From an uncultured Coriobacteriaceae bacterium (GTDB lineage Bacteria; Actinomycetota; Coriobacteriia; Coriobacteriales; Atopobiaceae), in the NCBI GenBank assembly GCA_900549525.1, contig UWSJ01000056.1, forward strand, positions 1 to 12,813: a stretch of 12,813 nt of DNA. Direction: 5' to 3'. The position numbers and the translations under genes were made by a program. A model generated the notes under the pieces. It worked only from the letters and a program-made list of their open reading frames with translations. It was not told the origin of the DNA and did no database searches. Positions 1-6,240 of this stretch are shown here, piece by piece (the first letter of the stretch is position 1; every line of letters starts with the position of its first letter).

Positions 1-54
1 AGGCATGGGCCTGCAAAGCCCCTACCCCCAGTTCGAATCTGGGCGTCGCCTCCA
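1..54 (+). tRNA. tRNA-Cys(GCA), 3' part, cut by the window start
   Basis: This is the 3' part of a cysteine tRNA. Bases 1-55 are identical to bases 386-440, the corresponding part of the complete tRNA-Cys downstream. It contains the end of the D arm, the anticodon loop CTGCAAA (anticodon GCA), the T arm with GTTCGAAT, the 3' acceptor strand CGTCGCC and an encoded CCA at 52-54. The 5' acceptor strand lies before the window, so I cannot see whether this copy is a full gene. A terminator-like hairpin follows at 65-92. Confidence 0.9.
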
Positions 55-64
55 GTAACGTGTC

Positions 65-92
65 GACGGCTCGGGTCTCCCGGGCCGTCTTT
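65..92 (+). terminator. Rho-independent terminator after the first tRNA-Cys
   Basis: An 11-bp stem pairs 65-75 with 79-89 (one T-G wobble) around a 3-base TCT loop, followed by TTT. It lies 10 bases after the tRNA-Cys CCA end, so it probably ends that transcript. The T run is short. Confidence 0.75.
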
Positions 93-207
93 GTATGTCG
101 CCAGTCCGAGCGCTCCGGGTGTCATGCGTCTCAAACGGGTCTCGCGGACGGCCGTGTCGTCGCGGGGGAGTCAGTTCGGGCGGCGGGATATTCGTTCGAA
201 AAAATCC

Positions 208-236
208 TTGCACGCCAACGAGCCTTCTCGTATACT
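208..236 (+). promoter_or_regulatory. Promoter of the tRNA-Gly (and probably tRNA-Cys) unit
   Basis: A TTGCAC -35 box (208-213) and a near-consensus TATACT -10 box (231-236) are separated by exactly 17 bp. An A-rich stretch just upstream (199-204) could act as an UP element. The predicted transcription start, near 243, gives a leader of only about 7 bases before the tRNA-Gly 5' end at 250, as is usual for stable RNA genes. The rest of the 93-249 spacer shows no gene that I can support. Confidence 0.7.
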
Positions 237-249
237 CATTTATCGCGTT

Positions 250-325
<76 letters not shown>

Positions 326-334
326 TGTGAATTC

Positions 335-360
335 GGGCCGGTACTCTTACCGGCCCTTCT
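335..360 (+). terminator. Terminator-like hairpin between tRNA-Gly and tRNA-Cys
   Basis: A perfect 9-bp stem pairs GGGCCGGTA (335-343) with TACCGGCCC (348-356) around a CTCT loop, followed by TTCTC. It starts 10 bases after tRNA-Gly. The next tRNA begins only 10 bases after the stem, leaving no space for a promoter. It is therefore either a leaky terminator or an RNA-processing structure inside a Gly-Cys transcript. Confidence 0.6.
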
Positions 361-365
361 CATAT

Positions 366-439
366 GGCGACGTGGCCAAGTGGTAAGGCATGGGCCTGCA
401 AAGCCCCTACCCCCAGTTCGAATCTGGGCGTCGCCTCCA
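366..439 (+). tRNA. tRNA-Cys(GCA), complete copy
   Basis: A complete 74-base tRNA. The acceptor stem pairs GGCGACG (366-372) with CGTCGCC (429-435). The D arm is short, GCCAAGTGGTAAGGC. The anticodon loop CTGCAAA carries GCA (Cys). The anticodon stem has four G-C pairs, and the outermost position (T/C) is mismatched. The T arm contains GTTCGAAT, and CCA is encoded at 437-439. From 386 to 440 it is identical to the window start. It probably relies on read-through from the tRNA-Gly promoter. Confidence 0.95.
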
Positions 440-449
440 GAACTCCGTG

Positions 450-475
450 CGGCCCGCCTTCGTGCGGGCCGTTCT
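450..475 (+). terminator. Terminator after the second tRNA-Cys
   Basis: An 8-bp stem pairs CGGCCCGC (450-457) with GCGGGCCG (464-471). The loop contains TTCG, a stabilising tetraloop sequence, and TTCT follows. It probably ends the tRNA-Gly/tRNA-Cys transcript. A TACTAT box at 486-491 just downstream could be the -10 of the next gene, but no convincing -35 box is seen. Confidence 0.65.
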
Positions 476-543
476 CGTATGCGGGTACTATGGAGGGGAC
501 GGACGGCCGCGTCGAGATTTCGGCGGACGGCTCTGTACAGGTA

Positions 544-1524
544 ATGTGTTCCTCGTGGGAGACGCGCGTCTTGGTTGAGATTCTCTTCATACTGCTGCTT
601 GTGGGGCTGGCCTATGTGGCCGTGCAATGGCTTCTGCGCACGTTTGGCTATCGGGGCGCGCGGGGAAGAAGCTTCCGCAAGCTCGTCCGGCGCGGGCGCG
701 TGCCGGACGAGCTGTCCAGCGTCGTCGACGCGGTCATTCTCGATCGCAGTGCGCGGCGGGGGGCGCGGCGCCGTCACGACCCCGCCTATGCCAGCATGCG
801 CACGCGCCCCAAGCCTCGTCTCTCGTCCGAGCAGGTCAAGGCGCTGCGCCAGGCGCGTGCGTCCGTCCGTGACGAGTTCCTCGACCACATGCATCCGGGG
901 TTCTACCACTACGTGATCATCTTCGTGATTGCGAGCGTGGCGGGTCTCGGGCTCGAGATGGTGTGGATGTACGTCACCGCCGGCCTTACCGAGCTGCGCG
1001 TGGGCCTCGTGTGGGGCCCCTTCTCGCCGCTCTATGGCTTTGGGGCCTGCCTGCTCACCATGGTGCTCTGGAACTTCCGTAAGGCCCCGAAGATCCAGGT
1101 GTTCCTCGTGTCCGCCGTGCTGGGAGGCGGGCTCGAGCAGACCACGGGCATGCTCATGGAGAATCTCTTCCATGCGCAGTCGTGGACATACGCCTACCTG
1201 CCTGATCACATCACGCAGTGGATCGCCTGGCGCTTCCTCTTCGCCTGGGGGCTCATCGGGCTGCTGTGGTGCCGCGTGGTGATGCCCGAGGTCATCTACC
1301 GCATCGGCGAGCCCACGAGCCGCATGCAGGTCATCGTCGTTGCGCTCGTGACGGCGTTTCTCATCCTCGACATGGTGATGACGGTGTATTGCTTCTATCG
1401 CAAGGCGCAGCGCGACGTCGGGATTCCTCCGGCGGGCCCCATGGACGTCTACGTTGACCGGCACTTCTCCGACGAGTTCATCGAGAACCGCTTCCAGAAC
1501 CTCGTGGTGGGAAAGGATCTCTAG
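544..1524 (+). CDS. Putative ABC-transporter permease, CmpB family (PF06541-like) membrane protein
   Basis: A 326-residue membrane protein. Residues 9-31 form one hydrophobic helix. Residues 32-118 form a strongly basic soluble stretch, rich in Arg and Lys. Residues 123-290 hold several further helices. The conserved core includes VWGPFSPLYGFGA (156-168), then a Leu-Glu pair, ENLF and a Trp-x-Tyr, a pattern typical of the 'putative ABC-transporter type IV / CmpB' family. The function of that family is not established, and no ATPase gene is adjacent. The start is uncertain. ATG 544 has a poor ribosome site. TTG 571 has GGGAG nine bases upstream and would begin directly at the first helix. ATG 490 overlaps a possible -10 box. 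Frames opening earlier would run through the tRNA and are not credible. The basic domain between helices 1 and 2 appears to be an addition to the family core. Confidence 0.85.
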   Translation: MCSSWETRVLVEILFILLLVGLAYVAVQWLLRTFGYRGARGRSFRKLVRRGRVPDELSSVVDAVILDRSARRGARRRHDPAYASMRTRPKPRLSSEQVKALRQARASVRDEFLDHMHPGFYHYVIIFVIASVAGLGLEMVWMYVTAGLTELRVGLVWGPFSPLYGFGACLLTMVLWNFRKAPKIQVFLVSAVLGGGLEQTTGMLMENLFHAQSWTYAYLPDHITQWIAWRFLFAWGLIGLLWCRVVMPEVIYRIGEPTSRMQVIVVALVTAFLILDMVMTVYCFYRKAQRDVGIPPAGPMDVYVDRHFSDEFIENRFQNLVVGKDL

Positions 1525-1537
1525 GTATGTCTGTCTG

Positions 1538-1563
1538 AGACGGCGCCCCCTCTCGCCGTCTTC
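1538..1563 (+). terminator. Weak terminator after the CmpB-like gene
   Basis: An 8-bp stem pairs AGACGGCG (1538-1545) with CGCCGTCT (1554-1561) around an 8-base C/T loop. It lies 13 bases after the stop codon, and only two or three Ts follow. It could separate the CmpB-like gene from the Bax-inhibitor gene. Confidence 0.5.
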
Positions 1564-1571
1564 TGTCGAGG

Positions 1572-1592
1572 CGCAAGCTTGCGTAAAGCTTT
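1572..1592 (+). promoter_or_regulatory. Two adjacent palindromes upstream of the Bax-inhibitor gene, candidate operator
   Basis: A perfect 12-bp palindrome CGCAAGCTTGCG (1572-1583) is followed one base later by a perfect 8-bp palindrome AAAGCTTT (1585-1592). Their centres are 11 bp apart, about one helical turn. Both share the core AAGCTT. They lie about 100 bp before the start codon at 1694. No clear -35/-10 pair could be assigned nearby, so an operator role is inference. Confidence 0.4.
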
Positions 1593-1693
1593 TTGCAGCT
1601 CGGCGTCCGGTGGCACGACCTGCGTCACAATGGGTAGAGACTCGTAAAACGAGCTACGACCTGTGCCCATACATACGGGAGATTGGACAAGAC

Positions 1694-2425
1694 ATGGCAG
1701 GCGATCAGTTTGGCAACCAGGCGGGCGGCGGCATCGAGCCGTACTCGCCCTTCGTTGAGCAGCGTCAGCGGGAGCAGGCGTCGGGCGGGCGCCCCCTGTC
1801 GCTACGCGCGTACAGCCTGACGCTGACGGGCCTCGTGCTTGCGGGCTTCTTGGTGATGGGCTTCTGCGCGAGCCTCTTCGGCAACGTGGGCTTCCTCATG
1901 AACGTGGTCTACAACTACATGCTCTACACGATCGTGAGCTTCGTGGCATCCATCGCGGGCATCGTCATGATGGGGCGTGCGCTCAAGTCGAAGTCCGTGG
2001 CGCTGTCGCTCGCGGGCTACGCGCTCTTCGTGGCGTCCTTCGGGTTCACGGCGTCGCTTGCGCTGCTTGGCTATGACATGCAGACCATCAGCACGGCGTT
2101 CCTCGCCACGGCGGGTATCGTCGTGGTCTTCGCGTGCCTGGGCGTGGCGTTCCCGGCCGTGTTCCAGCGTGCCGTGGGCGTGCTGAGCGTGGCGCTGCTC
2201 GCGCTCATCCTCGTGCAGGTCGTGATGCTCTTCATGGGCGTCGACCAGACGTGGGTCGACTTCGCGGTCATCGTGGTGTTCTGCGGCTTCATCGGCTATG
2301 ACTTCCACCAGGCCATGTACATGGAGCCCACGCTGGTGAACGCCGTGTTTGCGGCGTCCAACCTGTTCCTCGACATCATCAACGTGTTCCTCCGTGTGCT
2401 GGCGATCTTTGGCCGGAGGGACTAG
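1694..2425 (+). CDS. Bax inhibitor-1 / YetJ-like membrane protein
   Basis: A 243-residue protein. The first 40 or so residues are hydrophilic (Gly, Gln, Glu), followed by about seven closely spaced hydrophobic helices. The C-terminal pattern is diagnostic of the Bax inhibitor-1 family (PF01027): GYDFHQ with Asp203 in the penultimate helix, and LFLDIINVFLRVLAIFG with Asp227 in the last. The 24-residue spacing equals that of the Asp171-Asp195 pair of Bacillus subtilis YetJ, which forms a pH-sensitive gate for calcium leak across the membrane. That this protein leaks calcium is inference. ATG 1694 was chosen because the family core starts soon after it and GGGAG (1677-1681) lies upstream, although the 12-base spacing is long. 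The frame remains open upstream, but that stretch is not membrane-like. The gene is followed by strong hairpins and appears to be monocistronic. Confidence 0.9.
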   Translation: MAGDQFGNQAGGGIEPYSPFVEQRQREQASGGRPLSLRAYSLTLTGLVLAGFLVMGFCASLFGNVGFLMNVVYNYMLYTIVSFVASIAGIVMMGRALKSKSVALSLAGYALFVASFGFTASLALLGYDMQTISTAFLATAGIVVVFACLGVAFPAVFQRAVGVLSVALLALILVQVVMLFMGVDQTWVDFAVIVVFCGFIGYDFHQAMYMEPTLVNAVFAASNLFLDIINVFLRVLAIFGRRD

Positions 2426-2440
2426 GCGGGGCTAACCAAG

Positions 2441-2462
2441 GCCGAGCATATCCGAGCTCGGC
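2441..2462 (+). other. Hairpin after the Bax-inhibitor stop codon
   Basis: A 7-bp stem pairs GCCGAGC (2441-2447) with GCTCGGC (2456-2462) around an 8-base loop. It overlaps the 10-bp palindrome CCGAGCTCGG. No T tract follows, so it is more likely an mRNA-end-stabilising or pausing structure upstream of the real terminator than a terminator itself. Confidence 0.4.
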
Positions 2463-2493
2463 GCCTGGATAGCTTCCAACGTGCGTACGACGT

Positions 2494-2532
2494 AAGAAGC
2501 GGACGACCCTCGTGGGGCCGTCCGCTTCTTTG
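2494..2532 (+). terminator. Strong Rho-independent terminator, possibly bidirectional
   Basis: A perfect 12-bp stem pairs AAGAAGCGGACG (2494-2505) with its complement at 2519-2530. The 13-base loop can pair further through CCC and GGG. TTGTT continues the T run on the + strand. It lies between two convergent genes. On the minus strand the stem also ends in CTTCTT, so it could serve the opposite gene (stop at 2594) less efficiently. Confidence 0.85.
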
Positions 2533-2593
2533 TTGCGGGGATGGTCGGGGGCGAGCGTCTCGGCCGCGTGCCGGGATGCTCGAAGCGAAGCGG

Positions 2594-3184
2594 CTAGTAT
2601 GTGCGACCGTAGTAGTCGTAGGTGTCGAAGCTGTTCGAGCGCTCGTAGGTGTTGGCGATGGGCGTGATGATGATTGCTGCCACGGACAGCACGATGACGA
2701 CGACCACGATGGCGCGGTTGAAGACGCTCGGCTTCTCGCCGCGAACCGCCGCCTGGTCCTTCGTGTAGAACCAGCCGACGATGCCGAGGGCGAGGCCCAC
2801 CACGCCAAACACGCTCACGTAGTCGCCGAAGGCCCACAGGGCGACGATGATGGCGAGGATGGCGAGCACGAGACCGGCGATGGTGAAGCCGTTGACGGGC
2901 TGCTGCCGCCTGTGGCCGGCGGGCGCGGGTGTCGTGGGGAAGCTCGGCTGCGCGATTGGCTGCTGCCACGTGTTTTCGAGCTGGGGAGGTGCGGGCGGAG
3001 CGTCTGGGGTGGGCTGCTGAGGCGCCGACGAGACGGGCCAGGGCTGAACCGGCGGCTGCGGTGTCCAGGACGTCTGCTGGGGGGCGGGGACGGGCTGCGG
3101 TGCGGGCGCGGGCTGCGGCTCGATGGGCGGCTGCGGAGCTGCTTGTGGCTCGCCGTTCGGGTTGGCCCCGTTGTTGTCTGACAT
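2594..3184 (-). CDS. Membrane protein with Pro/Gln-rich N-terminal arm and DUF4190-like C-terminal domain
   Basis: A 196-residue protein of unknown function. Residues 1-98 are low-complexity and soluble, dominated by Pro, Gln and Ala, with many short PQP/PAP units and several Trp. Three hydrophobic helices follow at about 99-119, 122-140 and 157-178. The last 16 residues are polar and Tyr-rich (DTYDYYGRTY). There is no signal peptide, so the arm probably lies in the cytoplasm. The small helical domain resembles the DUF4190-type proteins common in actinobacteria, whose role is not known. The start at 3184 is decided by an excellent ribosome site, GAGGAGG at 3190-3196 on the minus strand with 5-base spacing. 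A longer frame from 3280 would begin inside the predicted promoter and is rejected. The gene is transcribed away from the sulfur amino-acid operon. Confidence 0.82.
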   Translation of the reverse strand: MSDNNGANPNGEPQAAPQPPIEPQPAPAPQPVPAPQQTSWTPQPPVQPWPVSSAPQQPTPDAPPAPPQLENTWQQPIAQPSFPTTPAPAGHRRQQPVNGFTIAGLVLAILAIIVALWAFGDYVSVFGVVGLALGIVGWFYTKDQAAVRGEKPSVFNRAIVVVVIVLSVAAIIITPIANTYERSNSFDTYDYYGRTY

Positions 3185-3251
3185 GGCGACCTCCTCTGGG
3201 TCTATGTCGGGTGCGGGCAGGCTCGACGAGCGTGCTCGCGCGCTTAGGGCC

Positions 3252-3280
3252 AGTATTCCCCACATGGTCACATTCGTCAC
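3252..3280 (-). promoter_or_regulatory. Promoter of the Pro/Gln-rich membrane protein gene
   Basis: Read on the minus strand, GTGACG (3275-3280, 4/6 of the -35 consensus) and AATACT (3252-3257, 4/6 of the -10 consensus) are separated by exactly 17 bp. The predicted start near 3245 leaves a leader of about 60 bases before the start codon at 3184. The -35 box coincides with one of three GTCAC repeats. Confidence 0.5.
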
Positions 3281-3290
3281 GGGATGTCAC
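3267..3290 (+). repeat. Three GTCAC direct repeats in the divergent promoter region, candidate operator
   Basis: GTCAC occurs at 3267-3271, 3276-3280 and 3286-3290, with start-to-start distances of 9 and 10 bp. All three copies therefore face nearly the same side of the helix. The middle copy is the minus-strand -35 box and the third lies 84 bp before the cystathionine gamma-synthase start. This arrangement suits a regulator binding as tandem monomers, but the binding protein is unknown. Confidence 0.4.
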
Positions 3291-3373
3291 GTTCCTGTAC
3301 GAGGCCGAATCGTCCCCGCTATTTGCCGTATTCTTGGTGGCGCAAACTCGAAGCATGGAAGGAACCTGCCAGC

Positions 3374-4507
3374 ATGGACTTCTCCACCGCCTGCGTGCAC
3401 CCGCCCCGTCGTGTCGCCGACCCCACGGGCTCGATCGTGCCGCCGCTCTACCTCACCTCGTCGTTTGCCCACCCCGGCGTGGGCCAGAGCGCGGGCTATG
3501 ACTACTCGCGCCTGCAAAACCCCACGCGCGAGGTTCTCGAGGATCAGATGCGCGAGCTCGAGGGAGGCGATGACTGTCTGGCGTTTTCCTCGGGCATGGC
3601 GGCCATCTCGTGCCTCATGGAGCTGCTCTCTCCGGGAGACCGCCTCGTGGCGTCGTGGGACCTCTACGGCGGGTCCATCCGTCTGTTTGACGCGGTGACC
3701 ACCAAGAACGGCGTGGACGTGACGCGCGTGGACACGTCTGACCTCGATGCGGTGCGCGAGGCGCTCGCCGGAGGCGCGTCCATGCTCTTCGTCGAGAGCC
3801 CCACCAACCCCACGATGTGCGTCTCGGACATCCACGCCCTGGCCGACCTCGCCCATGAGGCGGGTGCGCTGCTCGTGGTCGACAACACCTTCCTGACCCC
3901 GTACTTCATGAACCCCATCGCGCTCGGCGCCGACGTGGTGGTTCACAGCGCCACGAAGTACCTCGCCGGCCACAACGACGTGATCGCCGGCCTGCTCGTC
4001 TCGGCACGCCCGGACGTGTCGGAGCGGCTTCGCTACCTCATCAAGACCATCGGATCGGGGCTTGACCCCTTCGCCGCGTGGCTCGTGTCCCGTGGGGTCA
4101 AGACGCTTGCCGTGCGCATGGGGCGCCACCAGGCCAACGCCCTGCGCATCGCGGAGTGGCTGCGCGAGCAGCCGCAGGTGAGCTACGTGCTCTATCCGGG
4201 GCTGCCCGACCATCCCGGCCATGACCTGTGCCTGGCGCAGGGCCGTGGCTTTGGCGGCATGGTGACCTTCGGCGTCGACACGGAGGAGCGCGCGCTCGAC
4301 CTCCTGCGGCGTGTGAAGCTCGTGATGTTTGCCGAGAGCCTGGGTGGTACCGAGACGCTCGTGACCTATCCCATGACGCAGACGCACGCCGACGTCGATC
4401 CGGCCGAGCTGGCCGAGAAGGGCATTGACGGCCGCATGCTCCGGCTCTCCGTGGGCATCGAGTCCAGCGATGACCTCATTGCCGACCTCGCCCAGGCGCT
4501 CGCGTAA
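3374..4507 (+). CDS. Cystathionine gamma-synthase-like PLP enzyme (Cys/Met metabolism family)
   Basis: A 377-residue, full-length member of the Cys/Met-metabolism PLP enzyme family (PF01053). Visible active-site features are YDYSR (42-46, with the Tyr and Arg that contact cofactor phosphate from the neighbouring subunit), SSGMAA (72-77), Tyr98 stacking on PLP, Asp170 in VVDNTF, and the cofactor Lys195 in HSATKYLAGHNDV. The SLGGTETL segment near the C terminus is also typical. Members either join an activated homoserine to cysteine (gamma-synthase, MetB/MetI) or cleave cystathionine or methionine, and sequence alone does not separate these. A gamma-synthase role is favoured because the next gene is a MalY/PatB-type beta-lyase. 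The enzyme is expected to be a cytoplasmic tetramer. ATG 3374 has AAGGAA nine bases upstream. The two genes are 9 bp apart and surely form one operon. Confidence 0.93.
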   Translation: MDFSTACVHPPRRVADPTGSIVPPLYLTSSFAHPGVGQSAGYDYSRLQNPTREVLEDQMRELEGGDDCLAFSSGMAAISCLMELLSPGDRLVASWDLYGGSIRLFDAVTTKNGVDVTRVDTSDLDAVREALAGGASMLFVESPTNPTMCVSDIHALADLAHEAGALLVVDNTFLTPYFMNPIALGADVVVHSATKYLAGHNDVIAGLLVSARPDVSERLRYLIKTIGSGLDPFAAWLVSRGVKTLAVRMGRHQANALRIAEWLREQPQVSYVLYPGLPDHPGHDLCLAQGRGFGGMVTFGVDTEERALDLLRRVKLVMFAESLGGTETLVTYPMTQTHADVDPAELAEKGIDGRMLRLSVGIESSDDLIADLAQALA

Positions 4508-4516
4508 GGAGGCCCC

Positions 4517-5746
4517 ATGACCGACCGCATCTACGACTTCGACGAGCTCGTCGACCGCCGCGGCACCGGGGCACTCAAGTACGACTTCGCCGTGCAGCGC
4601 GGGCACAGGCCCGACGAGCTGCCCATGTGGGTGGCCGACATGGACTTCCGCATGCCCGACGAGGCCGTCGACGCGCTCGTGGCCCGCGCCCGCCAGGGCA
4701 TCTTTGGCTACACGGAGCCCCTGGAGGGCTACTACGAGGCGGCTCGTGCCTGGATCGAGCGTCATCAGGGCTGGAGGCCCGGGGCGGAGTTCTCGCCGGT
4801 GCGCGACCCCAGGCTCGGCGGCTGGATTCTCACGCCGGGCATCGTCTTTGCCCTTGCCGCGGCCGTGCGCGCCTACACCGAGCCGGGCGAGGCGGTCGTG
4901 ATTCAGCCGCCCGTGTACTACCCTTTCAAGGAGGTCGTCGAGGACAACGGCCGCGTGGTGGCCCGCGCCCCGCTTGCCTACGAGGACGGTCGCTACACCT
5001 TCGACGCGGCGGCGTTCGAGCGCGTCGTGGAGGAGTCCGGCGCTCGGCTTTTCCTGCTCTGCAACCCGCATAACCCGGTGGGGCGCGTCTGGAGCGCCGA
5101 GGAGCTGCGCGCGCTCGGCGACGTGTGCCTGCGCCACGACGTCGTGGTCGTCTCCGACGAGATCCATGCCGACTTTGCCCGTCCGGGGCGCACTCACACC
5201 TCGTACGCCGCGCTGGGCGAGACGTACCTCGACCGAGCCGTCATCTGCACGAGCCCTGGCAAGACGTTCAACATGGCGGGCTTGCAGGACTCCAACATCC
5301 TCGTGCGCGACCCCGAGCTCGCGGCACGGCTGAGGCGCGCGGTGGACGGCGCGGGCTACAGTCAGATGAACGCCATGGGCATCGTGGCGGGCGAGGCCTG
5401 CTACGCCCACGGTGAGTCCTGGTTTGCCCAGATGAAGGACTACGTGGAGGGCAACATCCGCTTCACGGGCGACTACCTGCGCGAGCACGTCCCCGAGCTC
5501 AGGCTCGTGGAGCCCGAGAGCACCTACCTGCTGTGGGTCGACTGCCGCTCGCTGGGGCTCACGGAGGAGGAGCTGCGGCAGCTCGTGGAGGACGAGGCGA
5601 ACCTCTGGGTCGACTTCGGCAACATCTTCGGGCCGGAGGGCGAGGGCTTCGTCCGTCTCAACGTGGCGTGCCCGCGCTCGGTCGTCGAGCAGGCGCTCTC
5701 GCAGCTTACGGGGGCCGTGGCGGCGCAGAGGGGCCGTCGGGGCTAG
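4517..5746 (+). CDS. MalY/PatB-like aminotransferase, probable cystathionine beta-lyase
   Basis: A 409-residue fold-type I PLP enzyme of the MalY/PatB group (class I/II aminotransferase). The N terminus, with LPMWVADMDF (35-44) and GIFGYTEP (61-68), is characteristic of MalY/PatB rather than general aminotransferases. Other motifs are CNPHNPVG (182-189), SDEIHADF (213-220, Asp214 contacting the PLP ring nitrogen) and SPGKTFNMAGLQ (246-257) with cofactor Lys249. Family members cleave the beta C-S bond of cystathionine to homocysteine, pyruvate and ammonia, and some also release H2S from cysteine. The ribosome site AAGGAGG overlaps the stop codon of the upstream gene and lies 4 bases before the ATG, indicating tight co-translation. 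The last dozen residues are a basic, Gly-rich tail. A short hairpin (5751-5765) without a T tract follows. Confidence 0.93.
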   Translation: MTDRIYDFDELVDRRGTGALKYDFAVQRGHRPDELPMWVADMDFRMPDEAVDALVARARQGIFGYTEPLEGYYEAARAWIERHQGWRPGAEFSPVRDPRLGGWILTPGIVFALAAAVRAYTEPGEAVVIQPPVYYPFKEVVEDNGRVVARAPLAYEDGRYTFDAAAFERVVEESGARLFLLCNPHNPVGRVWSAEELRALGDVCLRHDVVVVSDEIHADFARPGRTHTSYAALGETYLDRAVICTSPGKTFNMAGLQDSNILVRDPELAARLRRAVDGAGYSQMNAMGIVAGEACYAHGESWFAQMKDYVEGNIRFTGDYLREHVPELRLVEPESTYLLWVDCRSLGLTEEELRQLVEDEANLWVDFGNIFGPEGEGFVRLNVACPRSVVEQALSQLTGAVAAQRGRRG

Positions 5747-5808
5747 GGCTCGCCCGGCTCGGGCGCATGGGGCGTCCGGGTTCGGCGCGGGCCGCCCAGG
5801 GAGGCTCG

Positions 5809-6171
5809 CTAGTCGTCGACCACCACGCCGCCCACGAGGCCGCTCACGACCGACACCACGAGCGCCGCGACGAAGGTCGAGCCAAAGCTCTCGAGCGCGA
5901 GGCCCACGTGCGTCACGTTGAGGGCGAGGCAGCTCGCGAGCTCGAGCATGAGCGCGTTGATGACGAGCAGGAACAGGCCGAGCGTGGCGACGGTGACCGG
6001 CAGGCTCAGGATGCGAGCGATGGGCTTTACCAGCACGTTCACGATCGAGAGGAACAGGGCCGTGACGATGGGGGCCTCCCAGCCGCCGCCCACCACCATG
6101 ATGCCGGGAACGAGCCAGGCCGCCACGCCTATGGCGACGGCGTTGGCGAGCCACGTACCGATGAACTTCAT
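5809..6171 (-). CDS. Four-helix membrane protein, YvlD / phage-holin-IV-like family
   Basis: A 120-residue protein made almost wholly of four hydrophobic helices: roughly residues 5-25, 33-50, 57-80 and 92-116. The segment LFLSIVNVLVKPIARILSLPVTVATLGLFLLVINALMLELAS is typical of the 'mycobacterial 4-TMS phage holin / YvlD' family (PF04020; the Asn-x-x-x-Lys-Pro and the Leu-Pro-x-Thr stretches can be seen). Despite the name, chromosomal members are not known to be lytic holins, and no phage genes are nearby. Their role is unknown, and an envelope-stress link is known only for the Bacillus relatives. The start at 6171 has a near-perfect ribosome site, AAGGAGG at 6176-6182 on the minus strand, 4 bases away. 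A possible -10 box TACACT lies at 6195-6200 on the minus strand, without a good -35. The gene converges on the lyase gene and diverges from the YerC-like regulator. Confidence 0.88.
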   Translation of the reverse strand: MKFIGTWLANAVAIGVAAWLVPGIMVVGGGWEAPIVTALFLSIVNVLVKPIARILSLPVTVATLGLFLLVINALMLELASCLALNVTHVGLALESFGSTFVAALVVSVVSGLVGGVVVDD

Positions 6172-6240
6172 GCGTCCTCCTTGGTCGTGGACTGAGTGTA
6201 CCCGCGCCCGTCGGCTTTCGTTCGTTCGCGGGCGAGCCGG

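Noticed and set aside
364..543. Earlier starts for the CmpB-like gene (364 or 490)
   Set aside because: A start at 364 would translate a tRNA and its terminator. ATG 490 overlaps a possible -10 box and lacks a ribosome site. ATG 544 or TTG 571 is more likely.
1611..1626. Sigma-54-like promoter TGGCACG...TGC before the Bax-inhibitor gene
   Set aside because: The distance between the GG and GC elements is 2 bp short of the strict spacing, and sigma-54 is not expected in this lineage.
3185..3280. Start at 3280 for the Pro/Gln-rich protein
   Set aside because: It would place the start codon in the predicted -35 box. The strong GAGGAGG site before 3184 decides the shorter form.
3185..3373. SAM or other methionine-related riboswitch before the cystathionine operon
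   Set aside because: No SAM-class core or long paired leader could be recognised, and there is no terminator or anti-terminator pair before the start codon.
3287..6154. 955-codon minus-strand open frame opposite the sulfur operon
   Set aside because: GC-rich genes often leave the opposite strand open. The product is a low-complexity Ala/Arg/His/Gly mix, while the + strand genes show full catalytic motifs.
5809..6171. Prophage remnant suggested by the holin-like gene
   Set aside because: No lysin, capsid, integrase or att-like repeat is nearby, and the family is a common chromosomal membrane protein.
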